The notes beneath the pieces were generated by a model that was not told the origin of the DNA, did no database searches, and worked only from the letters and a program-made list of their open reading frames with translations. Of a stretch of 64,000 bases of DNA, positions 56,357-64,000 are shown in pieces. Source of the DNA: Pseudocolwellia sp. AS88. Its GTDB lineage: Bacteria > Pseudomonadota > Gammaproteobacteria > Enterobacterales > Alteromonadaceae. The stretch is from contig NZ_JAUPEC010000008.1 of assembly GCF_030551755.1 (NCBI RefSeq), forward strand, positions 1-64,000. The letters are read 5' to 3'. Made by a program: the position numbers and the translations under genes. Position 1 is the stretch's first letter, and each line of letters opens with the position of its first letter.

Positions 56357-56360
56357 TTTA

Positions 56361-56386
56361 GTTAACCAACTTAATTGCACGTACCC
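56361..56386. repeat. Right inverted repeat bordering the Septu module
   Basis: GTTAACCAACTTAATT followed by GCACGTACCC is the inverted partner of 53552-53575. Together they enclose the GIY-YIG, ptuA and ptuB genes (about 2.8 kb). Confidence 0.6.
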
Positions 56387-56812
56387 ATATGTGAATCGTC
56401 AAATATTGTGTGAAAACTATAGAACACTTAAAAATAACTAGAAAATAATACTAATAAAGTGCTCAATAAAGTATCAAGTGACTAAATTCAATACTTCAGC
56501 TCTTAGTCAATTACTGACATTAGGCCTGTGCAAATTCAGGAGCATATTTAGGGCGCTATTAAGCAAGATTTCACACTCATTTGTGGAGCTGGTTTAAGCT
56601 CATTGCAGTCATTAGCCTGTCGCTGCCTAAAGCAAATTTACCATTATGCAAAAAATGCATACTGGATTACTCAAGGTGTTTTAAAACGGCTTAGTCATTC
56701 AGCGCTAGGCCGCATTCTTTCATTTGACTGATAGATGATATTGTTTGAAATGTGAAACAGAACTGTAGAGATCTATTTCATTTTTGGAAATAGCACCCCG
56801 TTAAAGTATAAT
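56387..56812. other. Non-coding gap with two element traces
   Basis: No credible gene. TTGTGTGAAAACT at 56406-56418 matches 12 of 13 bases of the terminal repeat of the element at 62585, but no partner end follows. Sequence from about 56545 to 56602, ending GGAGCTGGTTTAAGCTCA, resembles 62530-62584 and here continues uninterrupted into TTGCAGTC, representing the empty site for that element. Confidence 0.5.
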
Positions 56813-57472
56813 TTATTCATCCCAAACCAAATTTAAATCTTTTTTAGCCTCTCTTAAAAGCTCTTCTCTAGCTATATTACAACTACCTATTAGCTGATTT
56901 AAAAAATCATTTTTCAATTCATTACTAGAGCTTAACCCACTAAACATATCGCGATTAATAAATGGATCCATAAATTCATTATTGTGAGGATCAATAAATT
57001 TATTAATTGCAGTGAGTGTAGACTCTCCAAGGAATATAGCTCCTTGTAATGCAACGATCCCCTTCAATTTATCTTTTAAAGACGAAATAACATTTAACCC
57101 GTGGTCAATTTTATTATCTAATTCATTTATCTCATCAATACTCAATTTTCCATCACTAATATGAAATAAATGACCTAAGATAATATTAAAATGTGAATTC
57201 ATTGTATTAAATAATGTTAAAGACTCCATATAAAAATCTTTCTTAATTTCCCATCTTTTCTGGTGTAACCAAGCTTTGTTAGTAAGCTTGCCTTCAATAG
57301 ACTTGGTTAAAACAGTCGTTTCATCTAACTGTTTTTTGAGTTGATTAAAATTTTCATTAGTAGCCTTAATATCTCCTTTTTTTATTAAATATTGTTTAAA
57401 ATACAGTCCAGCACACGTTACTAATAACTGAACAATACAGAATAAAACTAGAGCCCAATCACTATTTGTCAT
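56813..57472 (-). CDS. Membrane-anchored coiled-coil protein, unknown
   Basis: 219 residues. One N-terminal transmembrane helix (WALVLFCIVQLLVTCAGLYF) is followed by charged, helical sequence with a coiled-coil-like segment (ENFNQLKKQLDETTVLTKSIEGKL). AAGGAAG stands before ATG 57472. I do not recognise a family. It lies among probable defence genes on the same strand. Confidence 0.6.
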   Translation of the reverse strand: MTNSDWALVLFCIVQLLVTCAGLYFKQYLIKKGDIKATNENFNQLKKQLDETTVLTKSIEGKLTNKAWLHQKRWEIKKDFYMESLTLFNTMNSHFNIILGHLFHISDGKLSIDEINELDNKIDHGLNVISSLKDKLKGIVALQGAIFLGESTLTAINKFIDPHNNEFMDPFINRDMFSGLSSSNELKNDFLNQLIGSCNIAREELLREAKKDLNLVWDE

Positions 57473-57519
57473 TCTTTTACTTCCTTATATTTAGCTTTCT
57501 TATTAGCCATATTTTTTAA

Positions 57520-57621
57520 TCAAGCTGCAACAGATTTACCGTCTAGTTTCACAAATGCCACATTAAAGTCATTAGCACTAACCAGTGAGGATTGAACTCG
57601 AATTAGTTTTTGTATATCAAC
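57520..57621 (-). pseudogene. C-terminal gene fragment without start
   Basis: An open stretch between two stops reads as protein-like sequence (VDIQKLIRVQSSL then SANDFNVAFVKLDGKSVAA) but has no ATG, GTG or usable TTG at its beginning. It looks like the tail of a lost gene rather than an active small gene. Confidence 0.3.
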
Positions 57622-57679
57622 GCCTCATTAAGAAGCTAAAAATTTTTGGTTAAAATAAGTGACGAAGCAAAACCAACTG

Positions 57680-58354
57680 TTACATGTCCTTGCTGATATT
57701 ATTGTTAGACATTTTACCTATAAATTCAGTAGTTTGTATTTTTAATTTTTCAAAAAATATTTTTATTATTTTCAAATAAAAATCCATAAAATCGACATTA
57801 ATTTCAATTGTATAACCAAAGCTTCCTTTTAAATGTGGGAGATTTAAACGATAAAGTTTTTCAGTTACCATTCCATTGTTATGTACAATTTCATTGCGAA
57901 CTTTATATAAGATACTAATGTGATCTAACTCTTCTTTTAAGTCATCCATATTGAAATTTTCTACAACTGATAAATGTTCGATACATTTATGTATTTTGGA
58001 TTTTCGTGATTTATTCGTTTTAAGGTCGAATTTTTTTCCTGAAACAGAAGATGTAAGCTCGCAAAGTTTATACAAAGCAGTTTCAACTAAAGAGGATGCT
58101 GTAATCACAATAGATTGCCTATGTAAAAACTGATATTTTATAACCATTTCTATGTAATCATAACTGAAGTTTTCACCGATATCTTGATGGTCACACTCTG
58201 GTGCCTTACTAAGATTAGACTTTAGATTTAAATCTAATTCATTTCCACGTTCAGTCCAAACTGCTTCAATAGTTTCAGTGAATCTTTTTAGGCGCTCGGT
58301 TTCATTTATATAGTTATTGCAAAAGAAAAATAATCCATTTTCAAAGAAGTCCAT
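57680..58354 (-). CDS. Putative HEPN-fold protein
   Basis: 224 residues, mostly helical. RNEIVHNNG (R153 to H158) matches the R-x4-6-H catalytic motif of HEPN ribonucleases, in the usual context of KVRNEIVH following a predicted helix. An earlier helix has SIVITASSLVETALYKLCEL, also typical of HEPN proteins. ATG 58354 follows GGAGAGAG. It could be a toxin-like effector. It follows the DUF4365 gene after an inverted-repeat spacer. Family assignment is by motif only. Confidence 0.6.
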   Translation of the reverse strand: MDFFENGLFFFCNNYINETERLKRFTETIEAVWTERGNELDLNLKSNLSKAPECDHQDIGENFSYDYIEMVIKYQFLHRQSIVITASSLVETALYKLCELTSSVSGKKFDLKTNKSRKSKIHKCIEHLSVVENFNMDDLKEELDHISILYKVRNEIVHNNGMVTEKLYRLNLPHLKGSFGYTIEINVDFMDFYLKIIKIFFEKLKIQTTEFIGKMSNNNISKDM

Positions 58355-58359
58355 TACTC

Positions 58360-58424
58360 TCTCCTAACGCCGGCATTTGCGGCTGGTTTGGAACGCATCG
58401 GAAAATAGTCCGACAACATGCTTA
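58360..58424 (-). repeat. attC-like imperfect hairpin between DUF4365 and HEPN genes
   Basis: On the minus strand the spacer starts CCTAATAAGCATGTTG right after the DUF4365 gene and ends CCGCAAATGCCGGCGTTAGG just before the next ribosome site. CCTAA pairs with TTAGG, and GCAT-GTTG-CGG with CCG-CAAATGC. This resembles an integron attC site, although the core GTTAGGA deviates in its last base from GTTRRRY. Confidence 0.35.
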
Positions 58425-59426
58425 TTAGGTTTTTTGAGCATTATTACCATCACCATCTCTTGGCGGATACGAAGTTAACATTGCAAGATATGTAGGCATA
58501 AACCACTCTCTGACTAATTCCTCATACATATTCGATAAGTTAGTCAACCGATGCCAGATATAATCTGAACAATACGTTAGAAACTCTTGGTAATCTTCAG
58601 GTTTTACGCCCCTACTCAATTTGTCTTTAAGCGTAAGTAGTTCATTGTTGCTCCATTCCATTGGCTTCCAGAACTCATGAGTAGACCAAATATCTTGCCT
58701 CAATGCTATATCAACAAAAGTTTTTATCATTTCAACAGGAATCTCAAGAGGCACATTGTATGGCATGGCAGCCTTATCTTGCATGCGCCAAATTTCTTTT
58801 AGCTGATAGTTAAACAAAGAGAATGCGCCATACATCTTTGAGCGCTTTCCATATGCTCGCAATGCAATAAGTGCATCTTCCTCATCCAGTATTTCATTTG
58901 AAGTGGGAATATAAATCGTTTTTTTTCCCTTCGACGCATAGTCAGGGTCTTCAGGTATTAGAACTTTATCTATATAGTCATTGAGACAAACAAAAAAAGC
59001 TCTTTCAGTATTCGTATCGACCAAAATCAACAATACTGGTATTGCAATCCCCATAGATTGGATAGTCAATATATCAGACATATCCAGTTGAAATTTGGCA
59101 ACTGGGATCTCAACGAAATCGTCCTTATTTTCAGTTAGATTACCCTTAGCAACATTTTCACGTTTATAGGCCTTTCTGGCGGAATATTTTATGCAGTCTG
59201 AAGATTTCAATTGAACAAAAAAGTTCTCTCCAAGAGTTTCAGCAATATTTTCGTTTTCATCGATAAAGTCGAAAAGCTCAACAACGAAATCAATACCATA
59301 GTCAGCTCCATAACTGTGAATAACCCACTCTTTAGGTAACTTATCTCTCAAAACCCGAACAGATATATCTTCTTTTACTTGGTTTAATGACCTTTGTTTT
59401 TTATGCACAAACTTACTCCGGAACAC
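58425..59426 (-). CDS. DUF4365 domain protein, putative PD-(D/E)xK-like nuclease
   Basis: 333 residues starting at GTG 59426. The N-terminal 180 residues follow the DUF4365 pattern: VRVLRDKLPKEWVIHSYGADYGIDFVVELFD (D near 44 and 47), FFVQLKSSD near 67-75 giving a D...Q-x-K nuclease-like core, and MGIAIPVLLILVDTNTERAFFVCLNDYI. The C-terminal part is helical and unassigned. It lies 66 bases downstream of the zinc-hook ATPase on the same strand, forming a plausible nuclease-ATPase pair. Confidence 0.72.
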   Translation of the reverse strand: MFRSKFVHKKQRSLNQVKEDISVRVLRDKLPKEWVIHSYGADYGIDFVVELFDFIDENENIAETLGENFFVQLKSSDCIKYSARKAYKRENVAKGNLTENKDDFVEIPVAKFQLDMSDILTIQSMGIAIPVLLILVDTNTERAFFVCLNDYIDKVLIPEDPDYASKGKKTIYIPTSNEILDEEDALIALRAYGKRSKMYGAFSLFNYQLKEIWRMQDKAAMPYNVPLEIPVEMIKTFVDIALRQDIWSTHEFWKPMEWSNNELLTLKDKLSRGVKPEDYQEFLTYCSDYIWHRLTNLSNMYEELVREWFMPTYLAMLTSYPPRDGDGNNAQKT

Positions 59427-59492
59427 TCAATTACTCAAAGTTGACGATGAGACTTTACTCTTATTGGCAAAAGTTAGTTATTAGGCGTAACA

Positions 59493-62111
59493 CTATAATG
59501 CCTGATCTAATGACTCTATTGCAGATACAATGGTATGAACAGAGTTTCTGTCAAACTCTGCTCGGTCTACTTCTTCATGAGTACCTTTGTTCAGGTACCG
59601 CCATTCGCGAGAATCACCATTAACACCTAATAACTGCTCTATAGGTGATAAAATATTATGTTTATCAGGATCATTGAAGTCATCTTGTTTAATCTTAGTT
59701 TTAAGTTGATCCGTTAATTGACGCAACTCAATTGGCGCTTTTGCGGAACGTAATTTGATGCTTAAGTTTCCATCTCCATGTTTATTGACATATCGCCATA
59801 CTTTTCCTTTAGTTAATGATTCTAAAGCTTGGCGAGATTTACCCAATGCAAATCGTATTTCATTTTTACGAATATGTTCTAATGCTCCTTCTATATAGTT
59901 TCGTGGGGCGCATTTGAAATCAACTTGTATATGCTGCTCATCAATACGAGGCATAAACGCCAACCGCTGGCTACTTTTGGCTTGCTCTACTGATAACATG
60001 TTTTGGATATCTTTAAAGAACTCCTCTCCATGACATGTCAAGATAATCTGCTTTCTATCAAAGTAATCATCTTCAAATAGAGTGCGCCTGATGGACTCTC
60101 GGTGGTCATCATCAATAGCATTAACAGGGTCATCAAAGATGAGAAGTGGACAGTTTTCTTTGATGTTTTTCGCCAGTGATATTGCTAAGCCGACACAACG
60201 GATATGCCCTTCACTTAGTACATGAAGCGCATCAAAATACTTTTGAGGCTCGTTTTGATAGGAAATTTTTAGCTTCTGGTTTTGTGCTAGCGGTAGCTGA
60301 ATTGATGCCAATAGCTCTGTTGGCGCATCATTACGGTTGAATGCATTATATAATTTAACAACTTCATCACCTAAGTTTTCGACTAGAAGTGCAGGGAGCT
60401 TTTTACGGTAGGCATTAAGTAACTCCACAAACTGTTGGTAGGACTTCCTAATTTCAATATTCTGCGTAACAATAGACTTTTCCAGCTCTATTTCATCGAT
60501 TATTGTCTTGTTTGCTTCGTCAAACTCATTAATTAACTTTTGAGCATCGTCTATTGCGTTAATCGCAGCACTCTTCCTTGCTGCTAGCTTTTGCGCGTCA
60601 TTTAAAAGCTCTTTAAATCGCTTCAACTCTATCTGTTGAGCGTTCTTACCTTGTTCAATTTGAACTCTCTCAATATCTTGTTTCTCTAGGCATGCTACTT
60701 GAGTTTCAATGAGCTGAATGGCTGTCGCGCCATCATCTAGCTCAGCATGTAAACTATTCCACCATGTCACATTTAATTGTGACACCTCAGTGAAACTATA
60801 TAGTGCCAGCCTATTATCAATGGCATAAAAGTTTAAGCAAGTAGTTAATATCTGATGCAATTCTTGAAGCTTTTGAAGCACTGTTTGCTCAAGTTGCTTT
60901 ATCTGAGTTTGCAATTTAGCTAAGTGCTGAAGTTTGACTATCTCCTCTCCTGCATGAGTGAAAGGATTAACGGTTACTTCCGATAATGGGGTTAAACATG
61001 CAGGGCATTTATCAGGACTAATTTGATGAACTTGAGTTACCGCTTCAAATAGTTGTTGGAAAGATACTTGTTGACTTGCATTCGCTAATTCTTCTCTTTT
61101 TTGCTTATGGACGTTTAGACTGCTTATCAACGTTTGTTTGATTAAGGTTAGGTTAGCAGAGGTTAGGTTACTTTTCGGCGGAACAGGCTTTTGTAGCTCT
61201 GCTTCTAATAAAGGTATTTGCCCTTGCCTTTCCTCTGACCCATTAAGCTCAAACATCATTTTAAGTAAAGTGGATCCTTCTCTATAGCGTGATGCTAATT
61301 CAATCTCTTCACTTTTCACCTGTTGAACGATGCCTTTATTAAGCTTTATTTGCTGTTCAGCCCCTTGTAATTTCAGCCGTTTTTGAGAAAGCTCCTTTGC
61401 TTTCACACCTTCTATATCTATATATCGACCATCAATTTCAGGAGAGAAATTTTTAACAAACTCATTAAACGAATCAAGGCCAAATAGTGTTGATATTAGT
61501 TCTGACTGTTTGGCTGGAGCTTGTGCAGCAATACGTGAAAAGCTATCTATTCGATTTTTCTCAACAAAGCAAAACCGATAAAGAGCATCATTAGGTTTGA
61601 TATTGACATTACTGCCTTCAGCATCAATCCCGATCAATTTTGGAGGTGTGAATTTATTGGTATGAGCATTTTTTAAATAAGCTTCAACATCTCTAAAACG
61701 CTTACTTTCAGCTTCTGCTACTGAACCTAATAAGGCGTATTCTAATGCCTCACAGAAACTTGACTTACCTGTACCATTTGGCCCAAAAATAAGCACTAAT
61801 AGGCTTTTTAGATCAAACGTTTCTTCACGGCTAAATCCCCGAAATGAATCAACCGACAATTCTTTGAGTAGGGTAAAAGATGCAACATCTGATTCAACAT
61901 ATTCAAGATTAGTTGGAATATCTTGGCTTAAGCTAGCCCATTCTTTTTGAGCAAGCTTTACGACATGTTTAACTCGTTGCCCTTGATTAGTGCTTAGTGG
62001 AACAATTTCACCCAGGCTTTTTAGTACCAAATTAGCGAATTTATGAACTGACGCACTAGATGGTGATAAAAGTAAAGTTTGCAGAAAACGTTGAAATTCA
62101 GACTGGATCAT
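59493..62111 (-). CDS. Rad50/SMC-like AAA ATPase with zinc hook
   Basis: 872 residues. Walker A LVLIFGPNGTGKSSFCEALEYALLG (near 105-125), long coiled coils (about 240-340 and 400-540), a zinc-hook-like CPACLTPLS near 369, signature region HVLSEGHIRCVGLAISLA, and Walker B PLLIFDDPVNAIDDDHRESI near 655. AAGGGAAGG gives a strong ribosome site. Such ATPases are DNA-sensing subunits of several defence systems (for example Lamassu LmuB); the neighbouring DUF4365 protein would be the effector. The precise system is not recognised. Confidence 0.8.
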   Translation of the reverse strand: MIQSEFQRFLQTLLLSPSSASVHKFANLVLKSLGEIVPLSTNQGQRVKHVVKLAQKEWASLSQDIPTNLEYVESDVASFTLLKELSVDSFRGFSREETFDLKSLLVLIFGPNGTGKSSFCEALEYALLGSVAEAESKRFRDVEAYLKNAHTNKFTPPKLIGIDAEGSNVNIKPNDALYRFCFVEKNRIDSFSRIAAQAPAKQSELISTLFGLDSFNEFVKNFSPEIDGRYIDIEGVKAKELSQKRLKLQGAEQQIKLNKGIVQQVKSEEIELASRYREGSTLLKMMFELNGSEERQGQIPLLEAELQKPVPPKSNLTSANLTLIKQTLISSLNVHKQKREELANASQQVSFQQLFEAVTQVHQISPDKCPACLTPLSEVTVNPFTHAGEEIVKLQHLAKLQTQIKQLEQTVLQKLQELHQILTTCLNFYAIDNRLALYSFTEVSQLNVTWWNSLHAELDDGATAIQLIETQVACLEKQDIERVQIEQGKNAQQIELKRFKELLNDAQKLAARKSAAINAIDDAQKLINEFDEANKTIIDEIELEKSIVTQNIEIRKSYQQFVELLNAYRKKLPALLVENLGDEVVKLYNAFNRNDAPTELLASIQLPLAQNQKLKISYQNEPQKYFDALHVLSEGHIRCVGLAISLAKNIKENCPLLIFDDPVNAIDDDHRESIRRTLFEDDYFDRKQIILTCHGEEFFKDIQNMLSVEQAKSSQRLAFMPRIDEQHIQVDFKCAPRNYIEGALEHIRKNEIRFALGKSRQALESLTKGKVWRYVNKHGDGNLSIKLRSAKAPIELRQLTDQLKTKIKQDDFNDPDKHNILSPIEQLLGVNGDSREWRYLNKGTHEEVDRAEFDRNSVHTIVSAIESLDQAL

Positions 62112-62420
62112 ACCTTCCCTTATATTGGATAATTTGTCAGGTTGCTCAGCCGAGCCTTAACCTAACGATAATGTCCTTTGTACATCCTACGATTAAAGTT
62201 ATCAGTTTAAAAAACTTGTGTAAATCAATATGTAGCCTAATACAGATTACTTTGACTTTTCCACAATTTAACTAACTGTATGGAATTAAATAAAATATTT
62301 AATATGACTTATAGCCACATTAAAAAACTCTGTCGAATGTCTGTTTTTGTGGCTTAGTTGTCTTTCGGGGTGTAGGTAAACCTACATATTATGAATACAG
62401 GAAATAGCTCAAAAATCTAT

Positions 62421-62506
62421 TGATGTTAACGTCCGCTTTCGTATCTTTGTTGACGATAGCTGCTGATTATTCTTTAGGTCAAGTGATAGCCAATTGCAGA
62501 CATTAG
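62421..62506. repeat. 86-bp direct repeat, copy 1
   Basis: Matches 63837-63922 at 81 of 86 positions in the same orientation (shared core CGCTTTCGTATCTTTGTTGA). It has no frame and lies just left of the miniature element. The preceding stretch 62112-62420 shows no gene. Confidence 0.8.
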
Positions 62507-62584
62507 CTTTTATGAAACCACGATCATAATCAGGGCATTAATAGTCAAATATTACTGCACTTTTGTGGGGCTGGTTTAAGCTCA

Positions 62585-62740
62585 GGCTGTGTGAAAACTC
62601 CCAGCGTAAATTTTTTATGTCACGCTACGTAAATTAATAAGTAATTTGGTATCAAACTTACAACAGAATTTAATCTACAGAGCCTTTTTTCGCTGATATT
62701 ATCGAATTACGCCAATTAAAAATAGTTTTCACACAGTCTG
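62585..62740. mobile_element. 156-bp miniature inverted-repeat transposable element with target duplication
   Basis: Terminal inverted repeats CTGTGTGAAAACT (62587-62599) and AGTTTTCACACAG (62724-62736) are perfect over 13 bases. The 6-base AGCTCA is present on both sides (62579-62584 and 62741-62746). The related sequence at 56581-56605 has a single AGCTCA, showing the unoccupied site. No transposase fits inside, so it must be moved by an enzyme encoded elsewhere. Confidence 0.82.
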
Positions 62741-62913
62741 AGCTCATTGTTGACGGTTGCATTGAAAATTTTATGATAGCTTTAAGCGAGGAGAGGACTA
62801 TCGAATACCTGCTTTTCGGATAAAGTATATACTTTTGTTCAGAAACTGTTTACCTAAGAAAAGCTTAAGTATACGATTAACTTAAACCATTATAACAAAA
62901 CGATTCCTCCTGA

Positions 62914-63606
62914 ATGATTCTCTCAAAAAATATAGTCAAGAGTTTACTGTTAATTCCAGTTTTTATAATAATTGCAAGTATAGGTAGCCTGATAGCTTTG
63001 GATTCAGTTCAAACACCAGTAAATATAGAAAACAATATACAGCAGCAGTATAAGAAAGTGAGGTTTTCTTCTATTCCACTAAATGCAGAATGCAACAATT
63101 TTTACGAATACCAAATCCCCCTGAAATATAAACCCTACTATTATCAAAGGGGCGTCCGAGAACGTGTAGGTTTTAAAATAAAGACACCAATTTACAAGTT
63201 ACCTTTTGAGAAGGTTACACCTACTTCTGCTAATGAGTTAAGCGTTAATCTTAGGGCAGTAAAGCACGAAAGAAACATGTGGACTTTTAATACTTTATCT
63301 GGCATTCAAACTAAAGAATCCTACTACACACATATAGGTAAAGTAGGTGAATTTGAAAAATATACAAAAGGTCATATAACTTTGTATGTCCTTAAAGAAG
63401 ATAAAAACAATTTACCTATTATAGTTGAAGACTTTTCGTCTACATTTTCTAACTTTCGAGCATACCGCCTGTTAAATAATTATATTGAAATAGACTACAT
63501 TTTCTCTAAAAAAGTTACTATTGAGAAATTACATATTCTGGATAAATATATCCTAGACCTAATAGGTTCTTTCCAAATATCATGCAGTAAAACAACAGCA
63601 ACCTGA
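62914..63606 (+). CDS. Membrane-anchored or exported protein, unknown
   Basis: 230 residues with one N-terminal hydrophobic segment (SLLLIPVFIIIASIGSLIAL) and a beta-rich remainder with two separated cysteines (C38 and C225 approximately). No family was recognised and no clear ribosome site precedes ATG 62914. It stands between the two copies of the 86-bp direct repeat and could have been brought in or duplicated with them. Confidence 0.5.
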   Translation: MILSKNIVKSLLLIPVFIIIASIGSLIALDSVQTPVNIENNIQQQYKKVRFSSIPLNAECNNFYEYQIPLKYKPYYYQRGVRERVGFKIKTPIYKLPFEKVTPTSANELSVNLRAVKHERNMWTFNTLSGIQTKESYYTHIGKVGEFEKYTKGHITLYVLKEDKNNLPIIVEDFSSTFSNFRAYRLLNNYIEIDYIFSKKVTIEKLHILDKYILDLIGSFQISCSKTTAT

Positions 63607-63836
63607 GGTAAAAGATGAAACCAAAAAAAGTAGTTTTTAGAGCTTCTAGAGTTTAAATTAATATAGTATTGAAGAAATGGTTCTCGAAACAACTGATAAT
63701 CTGATATAAATTTAATCTCTAAACAATCCACAAATAGCAAAAATTATAACAGACTTACATAAACGACAGCTTTGGTGGCTTTTGCGACTGTCAGGAGCAA
63801 GACAGATTGAACACTCTAAATAGGTTAAATACTAAT

Positions 63837-63922
63837 TGATGCTAATTTCCGCTTTCGTATCTTTGTTGACGATAGCTGCTGATTATTCTTTAGGTCAAGT
63901 GATAGCCAAAAGCAGACATTAG
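63837..63922. repeat. 86-bp direct repeat, copy 2
   Basis: Second copy of the repeat at 62421, with five differences clustered near its two ends. The remainder of 63607-64000 contains no gene that I can support. Confidence 0.8.
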
Positions 63923-64000
63923 AAAAATCAGTGGGGCCGTTCACTAACATTAACAGCTGGGTGAAAAAATAATCTACTGAATCTATAATAAAGTAATCTA

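Overview
The window is a 64 kb piece of chromosome from a marine gammaproteobacterium, most likely Alteromonadales close to Colwellia or Thalassotalea. The evidence is the AT-rich genome, the nadK/grpE and dnaK-dnaJ arrangement, the epmC-yfcL pair, a Shewanella-type Fe-S D-lactate dehydrogenase, a GlyGly-CTERM surface protein, and many thrombospondin type 3 calcium-binding repeats. Genus assignment is inference.

Layout. 1-1772: tRNA-Lys (5' end cut off by the window edge), a decayed miniature inverted-repeat element, nadA with a dyad over its promoter, and tRNA-Ser. 1773-8015: an accessory island with a methyltransferase-HNH fusion followed by Hachiman hamA-hamB. 8150-8677: two initiator tRNA genes with three decayed tRNA remnants. 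8957-19446: core genes nadK, grpE, an RND efflux pair, dnaK and dnaJ, with good sigma-32 promoters before grpE and dnaK. 19602-25015: a PhoP/PhoQ-like two-component locus with a PepSY gene, a GlyGly-CTERM protein and a DUF3300 protein; three promoters share one repeat architecture. 25216-30521: an Lrp-type regulator, then an MHYT hybrid kinase and an HD-GYP regulator. 30723-36531: a Spy-like charged periplasmic protein, a 1322-residue repeat protein and an outer-membrane-type protein. 36931-41848: dienelactone hydrolase, D-lactate dehydrogenase and a LysR regulator. 41964-43860: an ECF sigma factor, its anti-sigma factor and a second Spy-like protein. 44183-53260: nhaA, epmC, an NAD-kinase-like gene, yfcL, and the glycine cleavage genes gcvT, gcvH and gcvP. 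53550-64000: a second accessory region with Septu (ptuA-ptuB) between inverted repeats, then a block of minus-strand genes (DUF4365 protein, zinc-hook ATPase, HEPN-like protein, membrane protein), bordered by repeats and a 156-bp miniature element with target duplications.

The most informative signals are regulatory. Three promoters in the PhoPQ-like locus carry GTTCAG-N5-GTTCAG exactly 11 bases before the -10. Two promoters 12.6 kb apart share the same ECF-type elements with a 13-base spacer, placing both Spy-like paralogues under the local ECF factor. The two accessory regions hold at least two recognised anti-phage systems (Hachiman, Septu) and one plausible uncharacterised nuclease-ATPase pair. 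No CRISPR array, rRNA operon or intact transposase gene was seen.
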